From the NCBI RefSeq assembly GCF_003400205.1, contig NZ_QUQV01000013.1:1-64000 (forward strand): a DNA stretch of 64,000 nucleotides, written 5' to 3'. Of this stretch, positions 1-7,971 are shown in pieces (within the stretch, counting starts at the first letter, position 1; each line of letters opens with the position of its first letter). Under the pieces are notes generated by a model. It was not told where the DNA came from, searched no databases, and was given only the letters and a program-made list of their open reading frames with translations. The position numbers were made by a program, and so were the translations under genes. This stretch comes from Bacillus sp. HNG. GTDB lineage: Bacteria > Bacillota > Bacilli > Bacillales > Bacillaceae_L.

Positions 1-173
1 ATGCCTTCACGAAGCCAAAATGATCTGAACTCACTTCTAATACCTATAAATCCATTTTAAAGGGGTATGAAATCCTGCGAATAAGTGAGCATTTGAGAGA
101 TATTCGTATCAAACTGAGGGAGTTGAAGAATAATTATTTAGATATCACAATTTAAAAACAAGGGGGGAGTTCA

Positions 174-563
174 TTGAAACGAGTTGGATTTATTTCGGCT
201 ATTGTAATTGTTATTTTGGTTGTTTTCATATTTGTAAATAAATTATACTATCCTTCTCTTCCAATTAATAATTTATCAGCTAAAGAGACGATTGAAAAAT
301 TGGAAAACTCCGATAGTAAAGTAGTAAAAATTGCAGTAGAAGGCGATACGATTTGGTATATTACCAGAACAGATAATCAAGGTGTTTTGATCGCTGATGA
401 AAATATTAAACAAATGATCGGTTCTAAGGGATGGGAATTTAAAGAAAAAGATGGTAGTGGTCTGTTCTTTGAAAAAGAGGGAGAAAGATTAATTGCTACT
501 ACCCAAATGTGGAGTAAAAAATATGTTCTTGTTAAAGTTCAAAGTAAATTTAAAAAAATTTAG
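174..563 (+). CDS. hypothetical membrane-anchored protein
   Basis: The 129-residue protein is not recognised. It starts at a TTG preceded by AGGGGGGAG (161-169), a good ribosome binding site. Residues about 5-23 form one hydrophobic segment, followed by a hydrophilic tail rich in Lys, Glu and Asp, so it is probably a single-pass membrane protein or has an uncleaved signal anchor with its bulk outside the cell. The next gene encodes a protein of similar plan. No catalytic motif is visible. Confidence 0.55.
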   Translation: MKRVGFISAIVIVILVVFIFVNKLYYPSLPINNLSAKETIEKLENSDSKVVKIAVEGDTIWYITRTDNQGVLIADENIKQMIGSKGWEFKEKDGSGLFFEKEGERLIATTQMWSKKYVLVKVQSKFKKI

Positions 564-614
564 ACCTTACTAAGCAAACGGAGGAATGTCGCATTTTTTC
601 ATAGAACAGGTTAG

Positions 615-1136
615 TTGAAGAGTGATTACGATAAAGGATGGGAGAATTTGAAGAAGAAAATATGGTTTTCAGTTCTAATTTTAGTAATAGTTATTGGTGG
701 TCTTTATTCCTTAGTAAAATTCAACCCGCCTATAGAAATTGGTACACTTGCTTCAAGTGAAGATAAAAAATCGGTTGTTGTCGGAATTGGTAATAAAGGG
801 TTTCTCGAAGTGAAGAATTTAGACGTTTCAGTTAATAACAATGAAAAACCATCAAAATTAAAAGTACAAAAAAGTGATGCTGTACAAGGTTTCATTATAA
901 CGGATGATTTTGAAAATCAAGAATCAGAAAAATATGGATTTAAGAATATAGGGGATATTGTTCTTAAAAAAGGTACAGCCCCTTCTTCGTACTTTAATAA
1001 ATTAGATGATGGTACTGCCACTAAGGATGATGAAATTTATGGTGTTAGTGTTATTCATCATGAGGCAATATTTAAGGTTGATATAAGATATAGCTATTTG
1101 GGGATTTCATTTAATGAAACGGTATTCTTCAACTAA
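615..1136 (+). CDS. hypothetical single-pass membrane protein
   Basis: A 173-residue protein of unknown function. A short charged N-terminus is followed by a membrane segment at about residues 17-34 and a hydrophilic, probably extracytoplasmic, domain to the end. The start is a TTG without a strong ribosome binding site; an in-frame TTG at 648 behind GGGAGA is an alternative. It lies downstream of another small membrane-anchored hypothetical and may be co-transcribed. No family was recognised. Confidence 0.5.
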   Translation: MKSDYDKGWENLKKKIWFSVLILVIVIGGLYSLVKFNPPIEIGTLASSEDKKSVVVGIGNKGFLEVKNLDVSVNNNEKPSKLKVQKSDAVQGFIITDDFENQESEKYGFKNIGDIVLKKGTAPSSYFNKLDDGTATKDDEIYGVSVIHHEAIFKVDIRYSYLGISFNETVFFN

Positions 1137-1319
1137 CAAAGAATACTAAATCTATTATCCTATAATTGAAAAAAGTCCTTTGTTCTTAGAAAACTCAGAA
1201 CAGGTGATTAGATCAAAAGAAATGCTCTAATCCTTTTGGAATAAGAAAAGTGCCTTCTCTTATTGAAAAATACATATACAGAAATGGAATAAAAGTGATT
1301 CTTATACTGAGGTGATTAA

Positions 1320-1583
1320 GTGAAATATACTTGTCCTTGTTGCGGTTATAAAACATTAGATGAAAAACCACCTGGAACATATGCTATATGCAATATCTGT
1401 TATTGGGAAGATGACGGGATTCAGTATGATGATGTTGATTATGAGGGTGGTGCAAATACTCCATCATTAAGGCAGGCACAAAGAAACTACATCTTATTTG
1501 GAGCTTGCGAGGAGAAGTGTATGGAGTTTGTCAGAAAACCTAACGAAAAGGATGAAAAAGATTCAGAATGGCAACCGTTATAG
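1320..1583 (+). CDS. CPCC-family cysteine-rich protein
   Basis: An 87-residue protein with the CPCC signature near its N-terminus (residues 5-8, followed by G-Y) and a second CNIC pair near residues 24-27 followed by YWEDDG. This matches the Cys_rich_CPCC family, where the paired cysteines probably bind a metal such as zinc. The start is GTG at 1320 with GAGGTG about 6 nt upstream. In bacterial genomes this family often occurs in arrays of immunity-type genes of polymorphic toxin systems, which fits the neighbours here. Function in the cell is not established. Confidence 0.75.
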   Translation: MKYTCPCCGYKTLDEKPPGTYAICNICYWEDDGIQYDDVDYEGGANTPSLRQAQRNYILFGACEEKCMEFVRKPNEKDEKDSEWQPL

Positions 1584-1653
1584 TTTATTAAGGCATCAAA
1601 TGTATTACACAATAAAAGGGAACGATTAAATAAAATAATCAGGAGATGGTTAA

Positions 1654-2196
1654 TTGTTATATCAGCCTAAGTGGAGTAAAGCCAAGAAACATTTAAAAAG
1701 TTTTATCTGTGAGCCTTTGCGTTCAAGGGTGGATTTTCAAGTCATTAATTATAGAAAAGCACATGATGGGTTAGGTCGGGCTGTCATTACTGTTGATAAA
1801 GTTGAGCAATTAAGTATGTGTACAATTACAGCAGAAAGAGAAGAGTATTATAGAGAAAGAGATCTCAGAAGGAATCTGAATGATTTTGATTATGATGATG
1901 TAGCAAAAAATAGATTCATACAAGATCAAGCCCACACACAATTGAAAAAAGAAGGTATCTTTGCTCAATACGACTTCTTTTCTTCATTAGAGGAATATTT
2001 CAACTCTTCCATTGAAGAATCCCTAAAGTCATATGATATCCTAATTAAAATACTCTGTTTGTTAGACCGTAGAGTAGGAAAAAGAACATTGCATAATATG
2101 GAAGTGTCTATTTTAGGAGAACATGAATTAGTTAGATATTTTTATGAATTACGTTGTCAGGCAGAAAACATGCATATTGCTTCCGATTGTTCTTAG
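1654..2196 (+). CDS. SF0329-family-like hypothetical protein
   Basis: A 180-residue cytosolic protein whose opening (YQPKWSKAKKHLKSF), middle (YRKAHDGLGRAVITVD) and later LDRRVGKRT segment resemble the SF0329 family of uncharacterised proteins common in Bacillus, as I recall it. The TTG start at 1654 is chosen because AGGAGATGG lies at 1641-1649. No membrane segment or enzymatic motif is visible. It sits among short putative immunity-type genes; whether it is itself an immunity protein is inference. Confidence 0.6.
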   Translation: MLYQPKWSKAKKHLKSFICEPLRSRVDFQVINYRKAHDGLGRAVITVDKVEQLSMCTITAEREEYYRERDLRRNLNDFDYDDVAKNRFIQDQAHTQLKKEGIFAQYDFFSSLEEYFNSSIEESLKSYDILIKILCLLDRRVGKRTLHNMEVSILGEHELVRYFYELRCQAENMHIASDCS

Positions 2197-2339
2197 GCGG
2201 TTAGCTTTTCCCTACTATGTCTGCTTCTGTTAAAATTTAGTGTTTAGTTATTTTATCCTTATTATAATGCAATGCATGATACAGAAAAGTATTGAGAATT
2301 TTGAGCTATATGACTGTTCAGCAAACAGTGGTGATTATT

Positions 2340-2576
2340 ATGATTATTGAAATTGATGGTTACTTTCAACAAGTTCTACTTACGGGTAAAAAGTGTTCAA
2401 AACAACAATTGGAGCAAATGTATCTCAAAGCCAAAGAATTGAACTTTGAGCAAAGGGATTTTTCTGACGTATTTTGCAAAATTTACAACTTTGAACAAAT
2501 ACCTTATTCAGAGGCTATTAAGGTGGACTTTGTTATAGATACTGATACCGATAGAATTTACTCGCCTACATATTAA
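2340..2576 (+). CDS. hypothetical small protein
   Basis: A short acidic protein of about 78 residues ending in VIDTDTDRIYSPTY. An upstream in-frame TTG at 2292 would add 16 hydrophobic residues of poor coding character, so the ATG at 2340 behind GGTGATT is preferred. It is cytosolic with no recognised domain. Its position between the SF0329-like gene and a WapI-like immunity gene suggests membership of the same accessory array, but nothing more specific can be said. Confidence 0.5.
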   Translation: MIIEIDGYFQQVLLTGKKCSKQQLEQMYLKAKELNFEQRDFSDVFCKIYNFEQIPYSEAIKVDFVIDTDTDRIYSPTY

Positions 2577-2612
2577 TAACAGTAAGCTAACTATCTACCT
2601 AATTGAAATGAG

Positions 2613-3068
2613 ATGAAAAGTGTGAATGAGTTTGTCATTAAAGGTAAAGAGGGCTTTATACGAATTGAGTTAAAAGAAGTATTTGGCTTTCCCGATTTGA
2701 CAAGTAATTTTGGTGGCTATGATGTTCAAGGAAGAATAGAAATTAAGAGTGGGAATTATTACGTTAATGGTGAACTGTGGTTTACTACTGGTGAAATCTA
2801 TGAGTTCCACGAACAATTAGCAAGTTGTTATCGTAAATTGAGCGGTGTTGCTACGTTTTGGACTTCCGAAACTAACCTGAAAATTGAAATTAAATTTGAT
2901 AAATTAGGTCAAATCACCATAGACGGTTATTTTCAGGAAAAAGCATATCAAGAGAACAAATTGAAATTCGAAATTGAAAGCGATCAAAGTTTTTTTGAAG
3001 AAACCATTAAAGAGTTAAAGAAAATTGTGGATTATTATGGTGATTTAAAAGGTGTTAAGAATAAGTAA
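2613..3068 (+). CDS. WapI-family immunity-like protein
   Basis: A 151-residue cytosolic protein with the pattern FGGYDVQGRIEIKSGNY, ELWFTTGEIYEF and IDGYFQE that I associate with the WapI immunity family. WapI proteins protect Bacillus cells from the C-terminal nuclease toxins of WapA-type contact-dependent proteins. No WapA-like toxin gene is in the window, so this is an orphan copy as seen here. The ATG at 2613 has only a weak ribosome binding site. Family assignment is from memory of sequence patterns. Confidence 0.6.
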   Translation: MKSVNEFVIKGKEGFIRIELKEVFGFPDLTSNFGGYDVQGRIEIKSGNYYVNGELWFTTGEIYEFHEQLASCYRKLSGVATFWTSETNLKIEIKFDKLGQITIDGYFQEKAYQENKLKFEIESDQSFFEETIKELKKIVDYYGDLKGVKNK

Positions 3069-3168
3069 CTTCTTTATATTTTCTACGAGTGCGAATGTTC
3101 AATAGAATAGTGGTTCTTTTAGACGATGAAGAAGGATTATGAATAAACTAAAGGTAAGGGGAAATATT

Positions 3169-3600
3169 GTGGCATCGAATGAAAGAAAAATGATGGATAA
3201 TGCCCTGAAAAAAGTTGTTATACCTGTATTAAGAAATCAAGGGTTTAAAGGCTCATTTCCTCACTTTAGACGTGAAAATGAAGATAATATTGATTTAATT
3301 ACTTTCCAATTTAACAAATGGGGCGGTTCATTTGTAGTGGAATTAGCAATTTGTCCAATTAAAGGTGTAACGATGTCTTGGGGAGAACAAGTCCCGCTTA
3401 ATAAAGTTACTGCCCATCATATAAACAGACGGTATAGGTTAGGGGCTAAATCAGAAGATGAAGATGGAATCTGGTTTAATTTTGAAAATGTAAAAACAGA
3501 AGAAGATTTTGAAAAGGTTGCATCGAATGTTTTAGATTTATTAAATACATCTGACCGTTCATGGATTTCAAAGTTACTTAACCAACAGAAACATTCTTGA
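3169..3600 (+). CDS. DUF4304 domain protein
   Basis: The protein has the DUF4304 pattern: a basic start (NERKMMDNALKK), then VIPVLRNQGFKGSFPHFRR, a beta-rich core and GIWFNFEN. DUF4304 proteins are uncharacterised and frequent in immunity-gene neighbourhoods. I place the start at GTG 3169 because AGGGGAAA (3156-3163) precedes it and the residues upstream look non-coding; an in-frame ATG at 3139 would add ten residues but has a very short Shine-Dalgarno spacing. It is the last gene of the first small-gene array. Confidence 0.7.
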   Translation: MASNERKMMDNALKKVVIPVLRNQGFKGSFPHFRRENEDNIDLITFQFNKWGGSFVVELAICPIKGVTMSWGEQVPLNKVTAHHINRRYRLGAKSEDEDGIWFNFENVKTEEDFEKVASNVLDLLNTSDRSWISKLLNQQKHS

Positions 3601-3721
3601 AATAAGGGCTAACAAACGAAATGATTTCTTCCTTAAACCTTATCCCTACTATGTCTCAAACTAAAATTACCGCTTCTTACACAATAAAACCGTTCCTTAA
3701 CTAAAAAGAACGTTCCTAAAT

Positions 3722-3766
3722 CCGAAGGTTTCCTGATCCGATTCAGGCAGACCTTCGGTCTTTTTA
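3722..3766 (+). terminator. intrinsic terminator after the small-gene array
   Basis: CCGAAGGT (3722-3729) pairs with ACCTTCGG (3751-3758), with an inner CCTGA/TCAGG stem, followed by TCTTTTTAT. It would end transcripts from the DUF4304 gene. Confidence 0.75.
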
Positions 3767-4147
3767 TGCCCGAAAAAAGGCGGGGGAAAGAGCGAGAAAG
3801 AGCATGAGAAAAAGCATGAAGAAAAGCATGAGAAGACAAGTAACTACAGGGTTTCGCAACAAAAAAGAAGAAGAAAAGGCATGAGCAAACGTGTGAAAGA
3901 AAGCGGGAAAAACCGCTCCCTCCAACCTTAAATCTTACCTCTATTCTGGAACGTTATTATTCTTTCGGATTCAGTGAAAAATCGTTACACAAATGAGGAA
4001 AAAGGGTGAAAAAAGCGGGAACGTTATTATTCTTTAACGAGATTGGGGAAAGGTGAGAAAAGGGTGTGAGGGCATGTGTGGCAAGGGTTTGAGGGGGATT
4101 GGGGGAAGATGGAGCGGGGGAACGTTATAATTCGATGGGGACAACAA
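3767..4147. repeat. purine-rich non-coding stretch with AACGTTATTATTC repeats
   Basis: No credible gene. The + strand is strongly purine-biased (runs of GGGGGAAAG, GAGAAAGAGCATGAG). GGAACGTTATTATTCTTT occurs near 3948 and near 4018, with a related GGAACGTTATAATTC near 4119. The stretch around 4040-4115 resembles the G-rich parts of the direct repeats at 6481 and 6796, so it seems to belong to the same degenerate repeat family. Confidence 0.5.
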
Positions 4148-4155
4148 TTATCTCC

Positions 4156-4335
4156 ATGCTAAAAAGTTGATTTCCACGCTAAAAAGTCGGTACCTACTGC
4201 TAAATAGTTGGTATCCAGAGCGGGAAGACCAGCGGGTAAACAAATATGTATTCAATCTTGATTCTATCGTAAAATCAATCAAAATTCGGGGGGCGGGTCC
4301 AGTTTGACTTCGTCCCTTTTCTTTTGTAAAAGGCA
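4156..4335. repeat. degenerate intergenic repeat, copy A
   Basis: Three near-identical units of 20-21 nt start with GCTAAAAAGT or GCTAAATAGT at 4158, 4178 and 4199. They are followed by an AATCAAAATTCGGGG motif and a GTCC...TTTTCTTTTG tail. The same order of elements recurs at 6181-6360, and its 3' part near 9430-9515. Open reading frames across it are not credible. Confidence 0.55.
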
Positions 4336-4397
4336 AAGTAAAGGGAAAACAGCGGAAGTGGTGAGAATTCCTCCGCTGTAGTGTAAATTTGTACATT

Positions 4398-4619
4398 TTA
4401 GTTTTCACTTTTAGTAGAGTCGTCTTTTTTACGAGATGCTAAACCTATGACCCCGCCAACTATAATAAATACAATGTTTAAAATGATTTCAAATCCTTGA
4501 AAGGCATCAACATAATTAACTAAAAACCAGCTTTTACCTCCATTTGTTAGATGATTAATTAGCCCTCCTACTCCTTGGATAAGGAATAGTAAACTAAGTC
4601 CACTAATAATTTCTTTCAT
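4398..4619 (-). CDS. small two-pass membrane protein
   Basis: A roughly 73-residue protein with two hydrophobic segments (about residues 3-22 and 38-60) separated by a short loop, and a basic/acidic C-terminal tail RKKDDSTKSEN. The ATG at 4619 is preferred: GAGGTG lies 7 nt upstream, and the upstream GTG at 4628 is itself part of that ribosome binding site. It lies 24 nt after the GAP-family gene on the same strand, so the two are likely an operon. Function unknown. Confidence 0.6.
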   Translation of the reverse strand: MKEIISGLSLLFLIQGVGGLINHLTNGGKSWFLVNYVDAFQGFEIILNIVFIIVGGVIGLASRKKDDSTKSEN

Positions 4620-4643
4620 GATGAACACCTCATTAAAATTTTT

Positions 4644-5357
4644 TTAATTTAATATGCCTCTAAGACCAATGTTGAAAAAAACTGCACCTACTACTCCTAT
4701 CGCTACTAAGAGTGAAGAAATTGGAGCTTCATTTAATTTTGACCTGATTTTATTTAGAAATTGATGTAGTTTGTCTTTAAGCACAATATTAACTCCTAAA
4801 AGCAGTAGTGAAGGAAGCACCATTACAAGATTGTACCCAGTTATAATTAAGATAGAAGGAGTAGGCTCTATTGCTAGGTGATCCATTAATAAAATTGAAT
4901 AAAAGTAAGGCAATGCAGTTACAAATTCAATTAGAAAAACAATGCTTCCTAATATGATCATCCCTTTGATAGTTGTGTTTGTGGGTATAATTGAAATTAA
5001 ACGTTTTTTTGTAGTATCTTTTGGTTTACTGAAGCTAATTAGAACAAGAACCATTCCAAAAAGGATATAAAACCAATTGATAAAGTCAATTTCAGATAAT
5101 TGTTCGATTCTCGTCAATAGTGATTCTCCACCAAAGTATAGTAATAAACCCATTACAAAGTAGCCTAATTGCGTAATAGATAGAAAAACAAGCAAGCGAG
5201 AAGATAATTGATTAGGTTGTATCAATAATAAATAGGCTGTTACAGCTAGTACACCAGGACTTAATATGTCAACTAAGGCACAAATGGAAATAATTATTAA
5301 GGCTGTTGATATGTCTATTAATGAAGATGGCATCATTGCTTCAATCGTTTCTATCAA
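4644..5357 (-). CDS. GAP family (Sap/LysE-like) membrane protein
   Basis: A 237-residue integral membrane protein with about six hydrophobic segments. The early motif CALVDILSPGVLAVTAYLLL, with its conserved Asp and Pro, is typical of the GAP/Sap family (SfLAP), distant relatives of LysE exporters and first named from mycobacterial glycolipid transport. The substrate here is unknown. The gene is divergent from a TetR regulator with a palindrome between them, which suggests inducible export controlled by that regulator. A small membrane protein gene follows on the same strand. Confidence 0.75.
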   Translation of the reverse strand: MIETIEAMMPSSLIDISTALIIISICALVDILSPGVLAVTAYLLLIQPNQLSSRLLVFLSITQLGYFVMGLLLYFGGESLLTRIEQLSEIDFINWFYILFGMVLVLISFSKPKDTTKKRLISIIPTNTTIKGMIILGSIVFLIEFVTALPYFYSILLMDHLAIEPTPSILIITGYNLVMVLPSLLLLGVNIVLKDKLHQFLNKIRSKLNEAPISSLLVAIGVVGAVFFNIGLRGILN

Positions 5358-5418
5358 TTAAATAGTACCTCCTTTTTAATATGTGGTATTATTATAATAC
5401 AATGTGCTAAAAAGATAA

Positions 5419-5433
5419 TAACACACTGTGTTA
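5419..5433. promoter_or_regulatory. probable TetR operator palindrome
   Basis: TAACACA-C-TGTGTTA is a perfect 7-bp inverted repeat with one central base. It lies in the 86-nt divergent region between the GAP-family gene and the TetR gene, where an autoregulating TetR repressor would bind. Confidence 0.65.
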
Positions 5434-5455
5434 AATAAGGGAAGTGGTTTTAATA

Positions 5456-6055
5456 ATGCCAAAGATTGTTAATCATGAGCAAAAGAGGAAGTCGATCGCA
5501 GAAGCTGCATGGAATATTATTAAGCAAGAAGGGTTTGAGAAAGCATCAATACGCAGAGTTGCAACTGAAGCAGGGATGTCCTCTGGTGCGTTAAGACATT
5601 ATTTTTCAACACAGGATGAAATGTTATTATTTATCATGAATTATTACCTGGAAGAAGGAAAAAAACGTTCTCAAAGTAAAAATTGGTCAGAAAACCCATT
5701 GCAAGCAGTTGAGGAAGTTCTATTAGAGCTTGTGCCAATTGACGAAAAAAAGAAAATTGAAACGAGTGTTTGGTGGATCTTTGCACTTCGCTCACTTACA
5801 AGTGATACATTAAAAGAAAAAAAAGATGAAATGACTAACGGAACGTATGAATTAGCGAATTCTATGATTCAGATGTTAGTTTTACAAGGGCTTTTACCCG
5901 AGTCAATTAATGTAGAATTAGAAACAAGTAGGCTATCAGCATTGATTGAAGGTTTGTCAATTCATGCTCTACTAAGACCTGATGTGTACTCCTCAGAAAA
6001 GGTTAAGGAAGTAATCCGTTATCATTTAGAAACACTTTGCAAAGTATGTAATTAG
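5456..6055 (+). CDS. TetR/AcrR family transcriptional regulator
   Basis: About 199 residues. The N-terminal helix-turn-helix is clear (KRKSIAEAAWNIIKQEGF, then SIRRVATEAGMSSGALRHYF), and the C-terminal half is a helical ligand-binding domain of the BetI/TetR_C type. The ATG at 5456 is preferred over an in-frame GTG at 5444 because AAGGGAAGTGG lies just upstream. It is transcribed divergently from the GAP-family membrane protein, with a palindromic operator between, so it probably represses that exporter-like gene and itself. The ligand is unknown. Confidence 0.85.
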   Translation: MPKIVNHEQKRKSIAEAAWNIIKQEGFEKASIRRVATEAGMSSGALRHYFSTQDEMLLFIMNYYLEEGKKRSQSKNWSENPLQAVEEVLLELVPIDEKKKIETSVWWIFALRSLTSDTLKEKKDEMTNGTYELANSMIQMLVLQGLLPESINVELETSRLSALIEGLSIHALLRPDVYSSEKVKEVIRYHLETLCKVCN

Positions 6056-6180
6056 AAAGTTAATAAAATGAGACTATATTCGAGTAACGAGGGCTTTTGC
6101 GGAATAAAGGTGGGACCAATACCATGCTTCTTATTTCTCTATTCTTTTTTCTAGTATATATAACTGTTACTTTCCCCTTC

Positions 6181-6360
6181 CCCATGCTAAAAAGTTGGTT
6201 CCCACTGCTTTATAGTTGGTTTCCAAACGGCAAAGGAAGTGGGAAGAGCAGCGGGCGATCTTTATGTACTCAATCGTTTTTCAATTGGTTTTTTCAATAA
6301 AATACCAATCAAAATTCGGGGCTGGATTCAATATGATCCAGTCCTTTTCTTTTGCCAAAT
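6181..6360. repeat. degenerate intergenic repeat, copy B
   Basis: It shares with copy A the sequence GCTAAAAAGTTGGTT, a GGGAAGAGCAGCGGG segment, AATCAAAATTCGGGG and a TTTTCTTTTG tail. The 3' end forms a stem-loop (CTGGAT 6322-6327 with ATCCAG 6336-6341) followed by TCCTTTTCTTTT, so the element carries a terminator-like hairpin. Confidence 0.55.
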
Positions 6361-6480
6361 ATTCCTTCAATCCCTTGTCCGATATAGGTTTCAATCGTTT
6401 CTCCAATACAAAAATCCGTAGGATTTCCAATCTCTATTCAGTGTGTTTCCTAACTGTGATACCATCCTAGAATTGCTGCA

Positions 6481-6692
6481 TTTCCTTTCTTTTCTCCTGA
6501 TTCTTTCCTCCATTATCGGTACCAACTCTTTAACATTGTCCGAATATTCGATACAAGCCGGAACGGAAAAAAGAGGGCGAAAATGGGGGTTTTGGGGAAG
6601 AACAATATAGCAGAATGGAAAGAAGAAAAAAGACGAGAGAAGAGGGGTAGGGCTTAGAGCCGCAAGGATTTGGGGAGAGTGAGGGGGAGAGG
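6481..6692. repeat. long direct repeat, copy 1
   Basis: Begins TTTCCTTTCTTTTCTCCTG and runs through a purine-rich GGGGGTTTTGGGGAAG block to GAGTGAGGGGGAGAGG. It closely matches the stretch starting at 6796, offset about 315 bp, with scattered substitutions. No gene is seen within it. Confidence 0.7.
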
Positions 6693-6795
6693 AATAAAAA
6701 TACCAACATTTTAGCAGTTGAATATCTAATCTGTTGTTTTCCTCACTGTATAAACCCGTAGGGTTTTAGTTCTTTTTCGCTGGTTTTTCAATCAT

Positions 6796-7013
6796 TTTCC
6801 TTTCTTTTCTCCTGATTCTTTCCTCCATTATCGGTACCAACTCTTTAACATTGTCAGAATATTATATACAAGCCAGAATGGAAAAAGGAGGGCGAAATTG
6901 GGGGTTTTGGGGAAGAACTATGTAACATAATGGAATGAAGAAAAAGGGCGAGATAAGAGGGGTGGGACTTAGGGTCGCAAGGGTTTGAGGGGAGTGAGAG
7001 GGAGAGTGGGGGA
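6796..7013. repeat. long direct repeat, copy 2
   Basis: Second copy of the repeat at 6481-6692, with the same order of motifs including GGTACCAACTCTTTAACATT and GGGGGTTTTGGGGAAG. Divergence between the copies indicates an old duplication or independent insertions of the same element. Confidence 0.7.
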
Positions 7014-7238
7014 GGGAAGGACTTTTTGGCAGGGGAATACTGGATCCAGAAATACCGGGTCCAGTCTTATTCCTTTGTGCAATACGTTAATCCGTAGGTC
7101 CCACTCTTTTTCGTGGTTATTCTAATCATTTTTCACGTCTTTTCTCTAAATTCTTTAACTTCTTGGCAGAAAAGCCGAACCAGAAACCTATTGCAAAAGC
7201 AAATTGATTTTTGGTTTCTTAAATCATTACCTTATAGA

Positions 7239-7628
7239 TTAATCGTATATTACATCCTTTCCTTGTTCACGTAACGTTTTTAAAGATGTAAGCATATGAT
7301 TTATCTCTTCATCGGAATGTCTTTCCCATGAACCTAATTCAGCTACTATTTTTAAAGGAGATTTAGACCTATAAGAACGTGTTGGGTTTCCCGGAAATCT
7401 ATTGTCTGTTAAATTCGGATCATTTTCAAAATCACCTAATGGTTCTACAACATAAATTCTTTCTTTTGATTTAGCAGTTGCTAATTCGGCACCCCATTTT
7501 GCAGCATCTAATGTTGCAGTGAAATAAATATAGTTAGACTTTTTATCTTGGTAATTTGATAAGTGTTGTGGTTCTAATAAATCTCCAATTTTTAGTTCTG
7601 CTTTCGTACCGTGAAAAAAAGGACCCAT
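7239..7628 (-). CDS. arr: rifampin ADP-ribosyltransferase Arr (5' end frameshifted)
   Basis: The enzyme inactivates rifamycins by transferring ADP-ribose from NAD+ to a drug hydroxyl. The 129-residue frame has the family hallmarks: FFHGTKA (catalytic His region), NYIYFTATLDAAKWGAELA and ERIYVVEP, then DPNLTDNRFPGNPTRSYRS with the conserved Asp. The ATG at 7628 lacks a ribosome binding site. A much better start, ATG at 7656 behind AGAGGTG, reads nine codons in another frame before joining this one, so a +1 shift has occurred at or near the seven-T run (7614-7620 on the other strand). The protein may be made poorly, or the shift may be a sequencing error. Confidence 0.8.
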   Translation of the reverse strand: MGPFFHGTKAELKIGDLLEPQHLSNYQDKKSNYIYFTATLDAAKWGAELATAKSKERIYVVEPLGDFENDPNLTDNRFPGNPTRSYRSKSPLKIVAELGSWERHSDEEINHMLTSLKTLREQGKDVIYD

Positions 7629-7744
7629 TATCTAAGACATCTTTTTTGTCATTCATATTGATACACCTCTTATTTTTTAGATATGTTAAAACAGTATAAT
7701 ATATGAACTGCCTAATAAGTAGTCTAAAAATAACTTATAAATAG

Positions 7745-7753
7745 TGGTATAAT
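7745..7753 (+). promoter_or_regulatory. extended -10 promoter of the methyltransferase leader
   Basis: TGGTATAAT matches an extended -10 (TGnTATAAT); the -35 region is weak. It would start a leader transcript of nearly 590 nt ahead of the methyltransferase gene. Confidence 0.5.
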
Positions 7754-7926
7754 ATAATTAGAGAGAGTAATATCGAAAAACAGTTACCTATTATTTATGT
7801 TTTAATTAGCAATCACCATTTTGGGTTGTTAGGGGTTTTATGGAAAACTGTTTTTATGTTTTGCTTTTTCTGTAAGGCGGTTTACAATTAATAGTGAATT
7901 TTCAATTGTAGGAGGATTATTAAAAA

Positions 7927-7971
7927 ATGATACATTTTATGAGACTACGATTCCCAACTTTGAACCAGTAA
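7927..7971 (+). CDS. ErmDL-like macrolide-stalling leader peptide
   Basis: A 14-codon frame, MIHFMRLRFPTLNQ, begins at ATG 7927 behind AGGAGG (7910-7915). From memory it differs from the ErmDL leader peptide of the erm(D) gene (MTHSMRLRFPTLNQ) only at positions 2 and 4, and it keeps the MRLR motif with Arg-Leu-Arg (+x+) at which macrolide-bound ribosomes stall. Its 3' codons take part in pairing with downstream leader sequence, as expected for an attenuator peptide. It lies 370 nt upstream of an rlmA-type methyltransferase rather than an erm gene. Expression is not demonstrated. Confidence 0.8.
   Translation: MIHFMRLRFPTLNQ

Larger units (their letters stand above)
6056..7238. other. 1.2-kb intergenic region of degenerate repeats
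   Basis: No convincing coding sequence. It holds the second copy of the GCTAAAAAGT repeat element (6181-6360) and a pair of about 210-bp direct repeats (6481-6692 and 6796-7013). A stem-loop like the one at 6322-6341 is echoed near 7040-7065 (GGATCCAG...GGGTCCAG). Short ORFs here change frame between repeat copies and have no ribosome binding sites. Confidence 0.6.

Noticed and set aside
3767-4147. CRISPR-like regular repeats
   Set aside because: The AACGTTATTATTC copies are only three, unevenly spaced and imperfect, and no cas genes are present.
4148-4408. Minus-strand open frame of 86 codons
   Set aside because: It lies over the degenerate repeat, overlaps the end of the small membrane protein gene, has no ribosome binding site and no protein-like composition.
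6103-6125. T-box-like AAAGGTGGGACC sequence
   Set aside because: It resembles the T-box antiterminator core, but there is no specifier stem, no terminator and no biosynthetic or tRNA-synthetase gene downstream.
6097-6470. Overlapping short open frames on the plus strand
   Set aside because: They cover repeat copy B in several frames, lack ribosome binding sites and are not shared between repeat copies.
7840-7875. Second possible leader peptide MENCFYVLLFL
   Set aside because: The ribosome binding site AGGGG is too close and weak, and I know no stall motif in it; it was left as part of the leader only.
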